NCBI GenBank assembly: GCA_028565635.1
Contig: JAOXYB010032853.1
Location: 1 to 14,357, forward strand
Source of the DNA: Phoronis ovalis
Taxonomy: Eukaryota > Phoronida > Phoronidae
Direction of reading: 5' to 3'
Length of the DNA stretch: 14,357 bases
The notes beneath the pieces are model-generated. The model was not told the origin of the DNA, searched no databases, and was given only the letters and a program-made list of their open reading frames with translations. A program made the translations under genes and the position numbers. Below, piece by piece: positions 1 through 9,040 of this stretch. Within the stretch, counting starts at the first letter, position 1. Every line of letters starts with the position of its first letter.

Positions 1-781
1 TATGCAAATTATTGGCACTCTGTGGTCCTTAAAAAAATATTTATTCCGATTTTATCAAATATCACATTTTTTGGCGAAGCGAAGCGGGCCTATAATACTA
101 TTTCGGGTCATAAAACAGAGATGGCCGAGAGTTATACACTGCTATCACATATTTTTCATATCTAGGGACATATACCTTGCTAAAAATCACAATAAGCCTT
201 ACTCCATCTGTATGGTACCGACCAACCCCCTTGGCTCATAGCCTATTATATTTTATAGGACCAATTGCGAGATATTTGCAATACAAAAAAAGACTGTTGT
301 CAAACAGGTATGTGTACCTCCCGTTTGATGGGGATATTTATATCAGTATTTCGTTCACACCATTAATTAGTATATATCTATTCCTTGTTCATATATTCTT
401 GTCATTAAATAAATTGTTTTCAATAAAAATATTGTTTACTAAAATTACTAAATTACTAAAATTAAAAAGTGGAGAATTTATAAATTTTTGTAATTATAAT
501 TTTTGTAATAAAAAGATAAATATTAAATATTTACTGCTCGATATAGTTTGCTTTTTAGTACTATAATCTAAAATTTTGTGGTTTTTTGGCTTTTCCTTTA
601 TATATCTTATACTTCTATTTTCTTCCAAATTAGTAAGAAATTAATGTCTAATGTCATTATACTATCTGCTGTGCATGCTCTAAACATAGGCCCTAAAGTA
701 AAATATTTTGTGTTTCCAATAACGGTGTGAAAAAAATAGGGTAGGTTGGTAGGCAATTTTCTTATTTAACTTTTTATTTAA
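1..781. other. AT-rich stretch without a supportable gene
   Basis: Open frames of up to 129 codons exist here, but they are rich in I, L, F, Y, K and N, as expected by chance in AT-rich DNA, and show no recognisable motif. A slightly GC-richer patch near 75-240 (with GCGAAGCGAAGCGGGCC at 77-93) may be old repeat sequence. I see no promoter, RNA gene or clear repeat unit that I can name. Confidence 0.5.
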
Positions 782-970
782 CTTAGCAGTACAGGGACAA
801 ATATTGGAGTTGTGGTTGCAGAAGATGGACATGTTGCCAGGGAACTATCATATTTTGTTGAATACATAGTGCTCAACCATCGGCACCATCTGGAAGATCT
901 GGACTGTTGCCCAATGTCCATTTTTTTCAGTGAACTTTTTGGTCTGCATGATATTTTCTGTGGTGTTTGA
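782..970 (+). pseudogene. Coding-like open stretch ending in TGA, followed by AATAAA; unidentified
   Basis: Reading from 782 to the TGA at 968-970 gives about 62 codons without a start methionine. The composition is unusual for this AT-rich DNA: it includes GTNIGVVVAEDGHVARELSY and later SELFGLHD, with many D, E, H, G and V residues. The antisense frame is serine-rich, which often happens opposite real coding sequence. A possible acceptor (TTTATTTAACTTAG) ends at 786, and a poly(A) signal AATAAA lies at 1015-1020, so it could be a terminal exon or a relic of one. I do not recognise the protein. It sits just upstream of the P2X7-C-like fragment on the same strand, and both may derive from one old element. 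This is inference from composition only. Confidence 0.25.
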
Positions 971-1024
971 AAGCAGTTTATATATGACATTCAAACAAAA
1001 AATCGTTGTCTGGCAATAAAATCT

Positions 1025-1082
1025 TTAGGGTCGGGCCTAAAAATTAGGGTCGGTCGGGTTACAAAACTTTTTATTTTAGGCC
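1025..1082. repeat. Small repeat with TTAGGGTCGG direct copies and a GGCCTAAAA inverted repeat
   Basis: TTAGGGTCGG occurs at 1025-1034 and again at 1044-1053. GGCCTAAAA (1034-1042) is matched by its exact reverse complement TTTTAGGCC (1074-1082), making a 9-bp stem with a 31-bp loop. The G-rich 'GGGTCGGTCGGGTT' run stands out from its surroundings and is probably part of a dispersed repeat. The family is not identified. The TTAGGG units are not in telomeric tandem order. Confidence 0.4.
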
Positions 1083-1146
1083 TAGTTATTCCTTTTCCAA
1101 AGAGTTGCGGTTAATGGCCTATCGCTAATTTGTTTCTTGGGTCTAG

Positions 1147-1278
1147 CGTGAAGAGAGGCATGCTAAAGGTGTTCGTCATGAGTTACCCTCTTGCGTGGTA
1201 ATAAAACAGAACCACATATCCTATAATGATGAATATGTGGGATTCCTTGCCCAGGAATCTCTTAAGGTTATGGACTGA
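1147..1278 (+). pseudogene. Fragment resembling the P2X7 C-terminal cysteine-rich domain
   Basis: The frame opens after TAG at 1144-1146 and runs 43 codons to a TGA at 1276-1278. A short pyrimidine-rich tract ending in TCTAG directly precedes it and could be an acceptor. It contains GVRHELPSCVV at residues 8-18 and YVGFL at residues 30-34. The P2X7 C-terminal 'ballast' domain, also found in many invertebrate proteins and repeat-derived genes, ends with a similar pattern: a G.R..(I/L)PSC block, an IR..(F/Y)P stretch, then Y.GF. Here the middle block is degenerate (IKQNHISYNDE) and about two residues short, and only the last part of the domain is present. It is most likely a decayed copy; a terminal exon is the alternative. 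The assignment rests on motif recall, not a search. Confidence 0.35.
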
Positions 1279-1305
1279 TTAAAAAAACTTGCAAATCTTA
1301 CTTGA

Positions 1306-1389
1306 TATAACCTAGCATCATGGGGATATGGTAACGGAGCAATTACAGTGACCTACTTTTTCACCTGGAGAGCTCCACAAAATGTCTGA
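1306..1389 (+). pseudogene. Short coding-like stretch, unidentified
   Basis: This is a 27-codon open stretch between TGA at 1303-1305 and TGA at 1387-1389, without an ATG start. It reads SWGYGNGAITVTYFFTWRAP in its central part, a composition rich in G, T, W and A that is unlike random AT-rich sequence. It lies 27 bp after the P2X7-C-like fragment on the same strand but in a different frame. I do not recognise the family, and 27 codons is short enough to be chance. Confidence 0.15.
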
Positions 1390-2447
1390 TGTGGTTTTTT
1401 AAACTTAAAGTTTTATGATAAAAATACTTTGTCATGATTATGTAGGCAGTTAGTGAAATTGCAAAATATTCCAGTATTTTAGTTTTGTGATATCCAAAGT
1501 ATCATGACTACGGCATTGTTTTAGAAGCATCATAAAATATTTCCCCTGTTCGTCTAAAATAATAATGGATGATTTTTGCAGATAGTGAAAAATGGAATAT
1601 GATAAAGTAAAATTTACAAATATTCCCTGTGGGACAAGTTATTGTAATATAAAATTTAACTGAATATTGACTAGGAAATGAAAACTACATTAAAGAACAA
1701 TTATTATATTCTTTGTTGACAAACAATGTTTCATGCCTCAGAAATTAGTGCATTAAGTTGAAATCTGGCAGTTAAGTGTCCTGTTATATTTATAATAATT
1801 GTATATAAATCAATTAAATGATATTTTTATTGGAGCATGTGTTAATTGTGGAGGTTCTACATATACATATGATATAAAATTTACACAAATTTAAAGCTGC
1901 AAGTGAGTCTAATAATATATAAGCATATAATGCATAAACTTTTCCACTATATTAGATTACACTTTGAATATTATGGGTCTATGCACTTGAATTATGTATA
2001 AAATTATCGATATGCTCAATAGGTCCAACTGATGATGCCAATCTAAAGGTCAGTATTTTATTATTACATTAGTAGTGTTAGTTAAGTTGAAATGTGATTT
2101 TCAGCAACTTGTGCAAGTGGTGGATTATTTATAACCTATATACTGTCCTTAAAAGCTGTTAATTGAGCGTTGTGTGTGGGAGAGGGATGATTTGATGATG
2201 TCCGTGATGTCCCTTCATGCAGTCGCACAGTTTTGAAGACTGAGCAATGACTGTCATTGCTTCTCTCTGATTGCTGTTGATTTCTGGTCATTTACTTTCA
2301 GTTTTAGATTCAGTTCGTAATTGGGTGTGGATTCTATTTGAAATTATTTATAAGCTTTATCTGTAAAGAACTTTTGCCTGTTTCTACTTGATAGATATTG
2401 TCATCATTTATAGTTAATTAGTTAACTCAGGAGACATCATGATGGGA
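1390..2447. other. AT-rich non-coding stretch
   Basis: No open frame with protein-like composition and no RNA gene was found. The part at 2160-2340 is less AT-rich and contains a small perfect hairpin, GCAATGA-CTG-TCATTGC, near 2246-2262. The part at 1780-2060 is dominated by A/T runs. Confidence 0.45.
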
Positions 2448-2724
2448 GTTTCACAGGAAAACTATTGGCATTTTTGATACTGTGATTGATGGAATAAGTC
2501 TAGATGCATTAAAAGTAAGGTATGTTTTTTAGTGATAAGAGGTAATTTGTTATGTTAAATATAGCATTACAAGAACCAAACCTAGTAGTGAAATCCACAG
2601 GGGGTGCTTGAAATCAATTTACCGGAAATAATTGCATTTCTTATAGCTGCAATTGATGGATTAAGTCTAATATCACAATAAAAGTACATTATGTTTTTTA
2701 CTGATAAAAGAGTCAATTTATATG
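2448..2724. repeat. Imperfect tandem duplication, period about 167-170 bp
   Basis: The segment 2451-2554 recurs at 2619-2724. Shared blocks in order are (A/C)CGGAAA or ACAGGAAA, ATTG.CATTT, ATTGATGG(A/T)TTAAGTCTA (first copy has AATAAGTCTA), AAAAGTA, TATGTTTTTTA.TGATAA, and AATTT..TATG. The ATTGATGG block starts at 2485 and 2652 (offset 167), and the TATG at the end is at 2551 and 2721 (offset 170). Substitutions and small indels show that the duplication is old. No coding potential is visible. Confidence 0.7.
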
Positions 2725-3876
2725 CAATCAGTTTTTTTCTAGTAATTAGACTTTAGTTGTTATGATACTTGTATTTATAGAGGCATTTATTTGGTCTCCT
2801 TGAACCTGATGTTAGGGACCTTTCCTATCAACGATTATATAGGGTAATTAATATCTACTCATACTCATCAGTGTAGACAAACTTTAATAGCAAAAAGTAT
2901 TAAATAATGAAGATTTTGTGATTACATTGAAAGTCTGATTGCAAGTTTGTATTCTGCAGTAGATTTATATTATTAATGTATGACTAAGTAAAAACTAAAT
3001 AGATTGTTAGAGCAGGTTCCTATGTCCCAAAGGTTATACCATTAGCAAGAATATGGTATTAATTGTGATGTTTGTGTTGGATATTTGAGGATGTGGCTGA
3101 TTTGTGGTTAATGAGGACAAAACAATTGGATTAAAATCTTAAAATGATTTAATTTATACTGGTGCTTATTTTCTTAATTAACTGTTTGTGGAATAATTTC
3201 AGTTAAACAACACCAGTTTGTACTAATAAAATTTAGAAAAATCATATTGCTTAAATCCTTTATTATTTGATCAAAAAAAAAATCACCATGCGTTAATTTA
3301 GTCAGTAGTCGAAACCTTCCAAAAGCCCTGATGTAATTTTTTATTTTTCATAAGTTTTCTCATTTATAGTACTTAAGCCGGTGCACTTTTTAGTACTAAC
3401 ATGCCAGTTTCACATATCATGACATGCCTCAAGTTTTTCAATGTATGCAAAGATCTGATTAAAATCTGCCATTAAAATGATAAAGATACCACCATGAACT
3501 ACTTCCAGGACCACTTTATATTATCTTTTGATTATATAAGCCCCTTATGCTATTTATGTAAGTTACAAATTAACAAACAGCTAATGCATTATTTTAATTA
3601 CATGAAGTTAGTGGATTGGTGCTTTTTTTTAGCATGTGCTAGACCAGTATATAAAATTAGTCTAATGGGTTTACTAGAATTAAATTAAATCTGCAAACAG
3701 GAAATGTACTTTAACATTTTTTTAGCTTTTTTATTGTAATCAGGTTATTTTGGTATTTGATTGCTTACCCCTGTATGTATCATAACAACTAAAAATCTAA
3801 TTAATAAAAAACTAAGATCATATCAGGTGCTAGATACATTTTATTAAAATTAAATGTTAGACTTGCAGGAGTCTAA
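2725..3876. other. AT-rich non-coding stretch
   Basis: I found no supportable gene. A 64-codon frame at 3494-3688 starts in a good context (ACCACCATGA), but its product has no recognisable motif and a composition consistent with chance. No clear repeat or RNA gene was seen. Confidence 0.45.
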
Positions 3877-4581
3877 TAGGCTGTTCACTCTTGCGGTTTG
3901 AATTTGAATTACAGCCCAATGCTCATTATTTATCACTAGTGTGTATGTAAAAGGATCTCAATGCAAATTCTCAAATCCTACTACAGAGGCGGATTCAATT
4001 CAAATTCAGGTCAGTGCTCAAGACCATATTGTGCATGCCTCGATTTCTTCTTTTGTATGATATTAAAACTTGAATATTAATATTTTCTTAAGAAATTTCA
4101 ACAGAGGTATAAGATTATTTCTTTATATATATCAGTAGAGTAAGGAGATAACTATACATCCAGAAACCAAAAATCCATAACTCTGTAACCTACCTTCGAA
4201 CCAAATTAAACTCATCAAAGTTCTGGTCATGTGAACCTAGGTTATGCTTGCTATGAATTAATGCATAAATTTTATACAACTTTTAAAAAACTTTGTTGAC
4301 AAAATATAATCTGAATTACTTTTATATTGATTTAATACAAATTACAAACAAAACACACTGATTGGCGCCATTTTATTTGTAATTTCGCAATTGTGCATGT
4401 TGGTTTATACTTTGTGCTGTGGTTGGAATCTCATTGAGAAATCCATGAGTGAACGCCAAACAGGATCAACTTAATGGCTCAATTCGATATAAAAAATCAT
4501 GCGTGAATTCTTATCTGCATCAAATTTGATTCAAATTGAAATAGTTAATTTGAATTATTTAAGGATAGTGTGAATGGCCTA
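3877..4581. mobile_element. MITE-like element with imperfect terminal inverted repeats
   Basis: The left end reads ATAGGCTGTTCACTCT from 3876. The reverse complement of the right end reads ATAGGCCATTCACACT from 4582, matching 13 of 16 bases. A second inverted block is further in: TTTGAATTTGAATTA (3897-3911) matches TTTCAATTTGAATCA (reverse complement of about 4527-4541) at 13 of 15, offset by a 21-bp insertion in the right arm. If the element runs 3879-4579 (GGC...GCC), it is flanked by TA on both sides, a possible TA target duplication. AATTTGAAT or AATTCAAAT motifs recur inside both ends, as in many non-autonomous DNA transposons. No transposase is encoded in its roughly 700 bp. The superfamily is not determined. 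Confidence 0.5.
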
Positions 4582-5393
4582 TGAAATGATTTTTTGATAC
4601 TGATAGCATTACTTGTAATTGAGGTGAAAATATAAATTAAATTCACTGCTTAAAAACTTAAAGTTTGAATAATATTTGTTTCCTATAATTATATACACTG
4701 AAAATATGATTTTATGTGATGTACATATATAAAGGTTTTCTACTAATGATTTCTGTTTAACGTTGTTTTGGCCATACTGTCTTGCGCAAGTCTAAATATA
4801 TACAAGTCAGCCAATGCTACATGTCAATGGTACATGAATACTGGTTTTATGGGAGTTTTAATTTATGTTTTATTGATGCACAATACCTGGGCCTTAACCT
4901 TTTTATACCATGAATGGATATTTGATGAATCTGACAGCAGTTTGGGTTTATATGCAGGAAATGAATTACACAGTGATTAAAAATTATCCAGTTCATTTCT
5001 CTCAGTTGCATGTGTGGCATATATAGTAGCTTTATAAAAGAAAAGTAAATTCAATATTTGGTGATAGGTTTTTAGAACTTAATGATCGTTTCAATTAGAA
5101 AAGTTAAAACAATCGCCTGCAAAAAATTAAGATGTGATTACTTTAAATCATGTTTGTGAATGATCTTCTGCTTTAGACACTGGAATTAATCAGAGGTAAT
5201 AAATACATATTTATATGCTTCATGGAACTGCATTTAACAAAAGAACACTTTTCTGTGTTCTGGCTTGAAAGGTATACTATTTAGGTCTACTTTTTTTTTC
5301 ATGGATATTTTTTTAATAAATTGTATAAAAATGCTACTATAACATTTTTTTCATCATTTTTTAATAAAAATTGTACATGGTATCAAGAATATA
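4582..5393. other. AT-rich non-coding stretch
   Basis: A 70-codon frame at 4768-4980 (starting TTG) lacks recognisable motifs and is probably chance. Several homopolymeric T runs occur at 5289-5370. No RNA gene or repeat array was identified. Confidence 0.45.
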
Positions 5394-5734
5394 ATGAATA
5401 CCTTTCCACCCACGCTTAGCAGAATCTACCTCACTACAAGTCATGTGGGTCCTCAAACAGATCTATGCAAACACATGAGCAAATAAGGGAATGTAGTTCT
5501 GGTTGGTGTAAAGATCGCGTATAATGCATTTTGGTGGAACGTTACTGCTATAATAAACGTAAAACGTCACCTTTGTTATATTGCACTTAATTGTTAATAA
5601 GGTAAATCTAATATGATGGGGTAACACAAAAATCTAGCATGTCTTTAAGAGCAAGTTTCAATTGCTCATGTGCATTTTAACATCAGCTTATAGGAGAAAG
5701 CAAATCGAAGTTGCTTCCTGTTAGCATTTGCAAG

Positions 5735-5881
5735 TTAAGTCGCTAAAACTTTTTTAAAGCGCTTCACCAGAAGTTAATCCACCTCGGGATTTATTCGCGT
5801 ACACAAAATAGAGGCTGATATGCTTCATTAAAGAGTGCTTTAACGAAGCGCTTCAAGTGGTAAGTGTGAACTGGGCTATGG
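5735..5881. mobile_element. Partial MITE-like copy; right end related to the 3877-4581 element
   Basis: The end AGTGTGAACTGGGCTATG (5863-5880) closely matches the right end of the upstream element, AGTGTGAATGGCCTATG (4567-4583). Inside, AAGCGCTTC occurs at 5757-5765 and 5846-5854. The latter is part of the 10-bp perfect palindrome GAAGCGCTTC (5845-5854). The sequence between is locally less AT-rich (CACCTCGGGATTTATTCGCG). No matching left end was found, so this is a truncated or diverged copy. Two small hairpins lie just upstream: GAGCAA/TTGCTC near 5650-5669 and GAAAGCAA/GTTGCTTC near 5697-5717. Confidence 0.4.
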
Positions 5882-6352
5882 TTTTGCAACTATTGCTGGT
5901 TTGCTGAGTTGCTTTACAAACAACGGCAAATGCTTAGTATTTTATATTCCTTGTATTTTCTAAGAATAATTAACATGTTATTGTTATAATTCTAATATTA
6001 ATTGTTTTTTATATCTATGTTTGCACATGTTGATGTTCTCTGACTGCAAAACATACTAAATAATACTAATAGTGTAAATGTTGTTGTTTCTGAAACCACA
6101 CATGATGCATTAGGTTGCTATGCATCTAAAATAGTTTCTTGAAAACAGGATAGCAGTGGTTGTGTTCACTGACAAGGTATTATGAACCATAATTCAATTA
6201 CTTAATAAGTTGTGTGCTACTTAATTTAACCCCATTGAATATAACACTATTCAATTAAAGGTGCAGGTAATTAATTTTTAAAACCTGAAGGCAATTACAG
6301 TTGATTCCTTACATTATGTATTGCTAAACAAGTGTGTTATAATTGTCAATTT
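5882..6352. other. AT-rich non-coding stretch
   Basis: No open frame of interest, RNA gene or distinct repeat could be supported. Several AATTAA-type motifs occur, leading into the duplication that follows. Confidence 0.45.
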
Positions 6353-6556
6353 GTAATTAAAGAATTTTGTAAGTAATTAATATAGCATGACTGAACATAT
6401 ATCCTTGTCAAATCATGTAACTATATTTATTGTTGATTCATTAGAATATTAATTTATAATAAGTAATTATAGAATTTCATTAAGTAAGTTTAATTATTAA
6501 AATATAGCATGGCTGTACTTCAAGGTATTGTTGGCAAATCATCTGTATTATTTTAA
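6353..6556. repeat. Imperfect tandem duplication, period about 110-122 bp
   Basis: GTAATTA(A/T)AGAATTT begins at 6353 and at 6463. TATAGCATG(A/G)CTG(A/T)AC begins at 6381 and at 6503. A TTG..CAAATCAT block follows in each copy (ending near 6416 and 6543). The copies differ by substitutions and by about 12 bp of insertion before the TATAGCATG block. No coding potential is visible. Confidence 0.65.
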
Positions 6557-7876
6557 GGTTCTAAAATCATGAAAAGCATTCAAATGAACACGATTCTATT
6601 TTTCCTAAAATGGCTATCGAATGCAAGAATCATAAATATGAATTTTCATAGCTGCTCCTTCCTTGAGGTATCTGTTGCCAAAACTAAAATCCCTGTAATT
6701 TTGCATTTGATCCTGGCACCAAGTCATGACCTTAAATTATTATTTTATTTCTTAAGATGTTAATTCATAAAGTTATATAATAATAGAATATTAAAAGCTT
6801 ATGTAATACAAGCATTCATTTTATGGGGTTATGTCTTTGTCATGATCTTTTTGTCACTATAGTTGAAGGGCTTGCTGACTAAGGACTATCTTGCAATTAT
6901 GTAATGGAGTATTTACTAAATAACATAAGGCATTATAACCTTTTGATGTATAGATATCACCCTGTAGATATCTAAAACTATTAGTCTTATCAAGCAGACA
7001 GGTGGGATGTTATCTGCATTTCAGGTAAATGTGTTTAACTTGTATCTAATGGCTTTTATTAGAATTGCATGTTTTTCTTTACTTCATATATATAATTCAT
7101 CAAGTACAGTTAATTTATAAATTATAGATTAGTCAGTCCTCATGGGAGTAGTTTGTGTTAATAATAATAAGTTTTAAGTACAAAGATCAGAATTTAAAAC
7201 CACCTTCAGCCACCAGTGTTGTTATCTTATAATGCTGCTTGTCTGACATCATGCATGATTTATATGTCCATCCTAGAATTTGAGTACAGTGAAGACAAAT
7301 CATGCAAGAAAATTCTTTCCTATTTTTTATGTTGAATTGCGAGTACTGCTTTGTGCCACTGTAAAAGGAAAAACATAATTTATAATAGTCATCCTGCATT
7401 TAAAATGTATGTGTCACTTTGACAACTAATTCCTGTGTAAAAGGGGAATGAAGCACTTGACAAACTGTCAGTTGAACTGTTGAGTTGACTGGCACCATAA
7501 ACTGTGGTAGAATTTTATTCAGTACAAGCATTTATTATATAGGGTGTATGTACAAGGTAAAGTGCATTTTTGAATTGTATAGTGGCTATACTTTTAGTGT
7601 AACTATAATTTTTACTATAAATGGATTTAATCACATTATGTACTTTAAAATATCTAATATAACATGTTAGGACAGACAAAATATTAATTATATATTAGCC
7701 AGAAAAAAATTCTTGCAAAACTTTAATTGCGAGTATGATCATTTGCACTATAACATTCAATTGTGATTGAACATTCTTCCTAGGCCAGTAGATTGACCTA
7801 TATGTTGTATTCAAATGCACAATACATTGTTTGCATGATCTATTCCATGTGCAAATTAAATGGTAGACTTGTCATC
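6557..7876. other. AT-rich non-coding stretch
   Basis: Small frames occur at 6569-6763 (plus), 7187-7399 (minus) and 7485-7670 (plus). The minus frame at 7187-7399 has a mixed composition (for example HCTQILGWTYKSCMMSD), but I recognise no family and see no splice signals that would support an exon. Nothing else in this stretch could be supported. Confidence 0.4.
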
Positions 7877-7880
7877 TTAC

Positions 7881-8104
7881 TTATGCATTTCATTATATGA
7901 TTATAATCTGATATTTTTGTAAACATGATTGCCTTGAGTAGGACTGTCTATCATTCCTTGGATACTTTCATCGCCCCAAATACTAGTCAGTGCTTGTGTG
8001 TCTTGCTTAGTCCACCTCATGTTTATACCAGAAGAGGTAGTTAGCAAAGCAGCACTACGCATGCTAGCTTTCAAGACATAAAAAATCACAATTTTTTGTT
8101 TCAA
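7881..8104 (-). pseudogene. SANT/Myb-like DNA-binding domain fragment, interrupted by a stop
   Basis: The minus-strand frame contains MRWTKQDTQALTSIWGDESI starting at 8020, continuing QGMID and then NHVYKNI. This matches the N-terminal two helices of the trihelix or Myb/SANT-like domain (the Myb_DNA-bind_4 type), whose usual pattern is W(T/S)..ET.ALI.IWG...IQ..LD....N..VY..I. Such domains occur in animal transcription-factor-like proteins and in the Myb-like accessory protein of PIF/Harbinger transposons. The frame meets TAA at 7901-7903, still inside the expected domain. A good donor-like sequence (AA|GTAAGA) follows at 7881/7880. The part of the domain expected after the first two helices (GY..t..QC..K.k.L) is not seen downstream. 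I read it as a pseudogenised exon or transposon relic; a sequencing error or unusual exon end is less likely. Confidence 0.55.
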
Positions 8105-8109
8105 TCTAC

Positions 8110-8250
8110 CTCCTTTTGGTGGATTAAAAATAAGAGATTTGTCTTTTATGCTTAATCTCGCAAGTGTTCACACAATGAAAAAATGGTGGATTAATATTGC
8201 AAGTGATTTTAATCGTGATTATTTGTTCCCTTGCGAATAAGGCTTTAATT
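8110..8250. repeat. Decayed interspersed repeat with internal repeated motifs
   Basis: TGGTGGATTAA occurs at 8117-8127 and 8184-8194. TCGCAAGTG (8158-8166) is echoed by TTGCAAGTG (8197-8205), followed by TTTTAATCGTGATTA and CTTGCGAATAAG. The pattern suggests a repeat built of short 'CGC(A/G)A..TTAA' units in which CpG sites have decayed to TpG or CpA. It lies directly upstream, in minus-strand terms, of the SANT/Myb fragment and may belong to the same element. The family is not identified. Confidence 0.3.
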
Positions 8251-8251
8251 G

Positions 8252-9040
8252 CATTAGTCCCAGAAAATACCTAATATTTATTTATTTTATAGATATCAAC
8301 ATTTTGGTATATGTTAAATTTACTTTAGCCTTGGCATAATTAACATTTTTTTTAAATCATTAACTATAACTATATTACTTTTAAAAACTAAGATTGTACA
8401 AATTGTCGAAAAAAATAAAAATTAATGGTCCTTGAGATGATGGCAGCATAAAATAGCTGTTGTTCATTCCATTTTTAGCTTTTACCGTAGGATATCTGTA
8501 CTGTTCCGATTAATTATCTTCATTTTAATATCAGTTGGGGGGAGTTTATATATTTGCATGTTGGTATTTCATTAATACATTTTAAAAAGCATTCTCAATA
8601 GTTAGTATACATAATAATATATAAATATTTGCCTGTGCATACTATTTATTTTCCATTTGCTTATATGATATGAAAGTTCTCTAGAGAGTTTGAAATAACA
8701 GAAAAAATGTAACTAGTGGGCAATACACCCTCATGCGCGGCATTTACAATCTGACTCTTATATGTAGTTTTGAGTTTGTACATAAATTATTCGCAATACT
8801 TTTTATTAGATGAAAGTGACACTTCACAACAAGTGATGATAAAAGCAAAATGTGGCAAAAAAGTCCCAAAACCATACAAACTGTAAAAGATTGGATGTTT
8901 AATGAATATATCTTGCTAGTGCATTGAGAATTGTGAGATTAATTTGTTTCAAATATCAGAATGTCACCAAATGCATAAAAAAGTATTTTTGATGGAAGTG
9001 AATGTGGGTATACATTCTTTTCATGGTTTCTGAATGCAAT
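8252..9040. other. AT-rich non-coding stretch
   Basis: I see no supportable gene, RNA gene or structured repeat here. The sequence is dominated by A/T runs, with one brief GC-richer patch (CACCCTCATGCGCGGC at 8727-8742). Confidence 0.45.

Noticed and set aside
177-566. 129-codon plus-strand ORF
   Set aside because: Composition is dominated by I, L, F, Y, K and N with no motif; long chance frames are expected in AT-rich DNA.
1025-1053. Telomere-like TTAGGG units
   Set aside because: Only two copies, each followed by TCGG and not in tandem.
1212-1259. Two adjacent hairpins (CCACATAT/ATATGTGG and GATTCCT/AGGAATC)
   Set aside because: They fall within the P2X7-C-like reading frame, and stems of 7-8 bp are expected by chance in 14 kb; weak as an RNA element.
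2188-2250. C/D snoRNA-like signals (TGATGAT and a downstream CTGA)
   Set aside because: Spacing of about 50 nt is short, no convincing terminal stem, and no D'/C' pair.
4768-4980. 70-codon plus-strand ORF
   Set aside because: Starts at TTG, has no motif, and lies in unremarkable AT-rich DNA.
7187-7399. 70-codon minus-strand ORF with mixed composition
   Set aside because: No family recognised and no splice or start context; not enough to call a gene.
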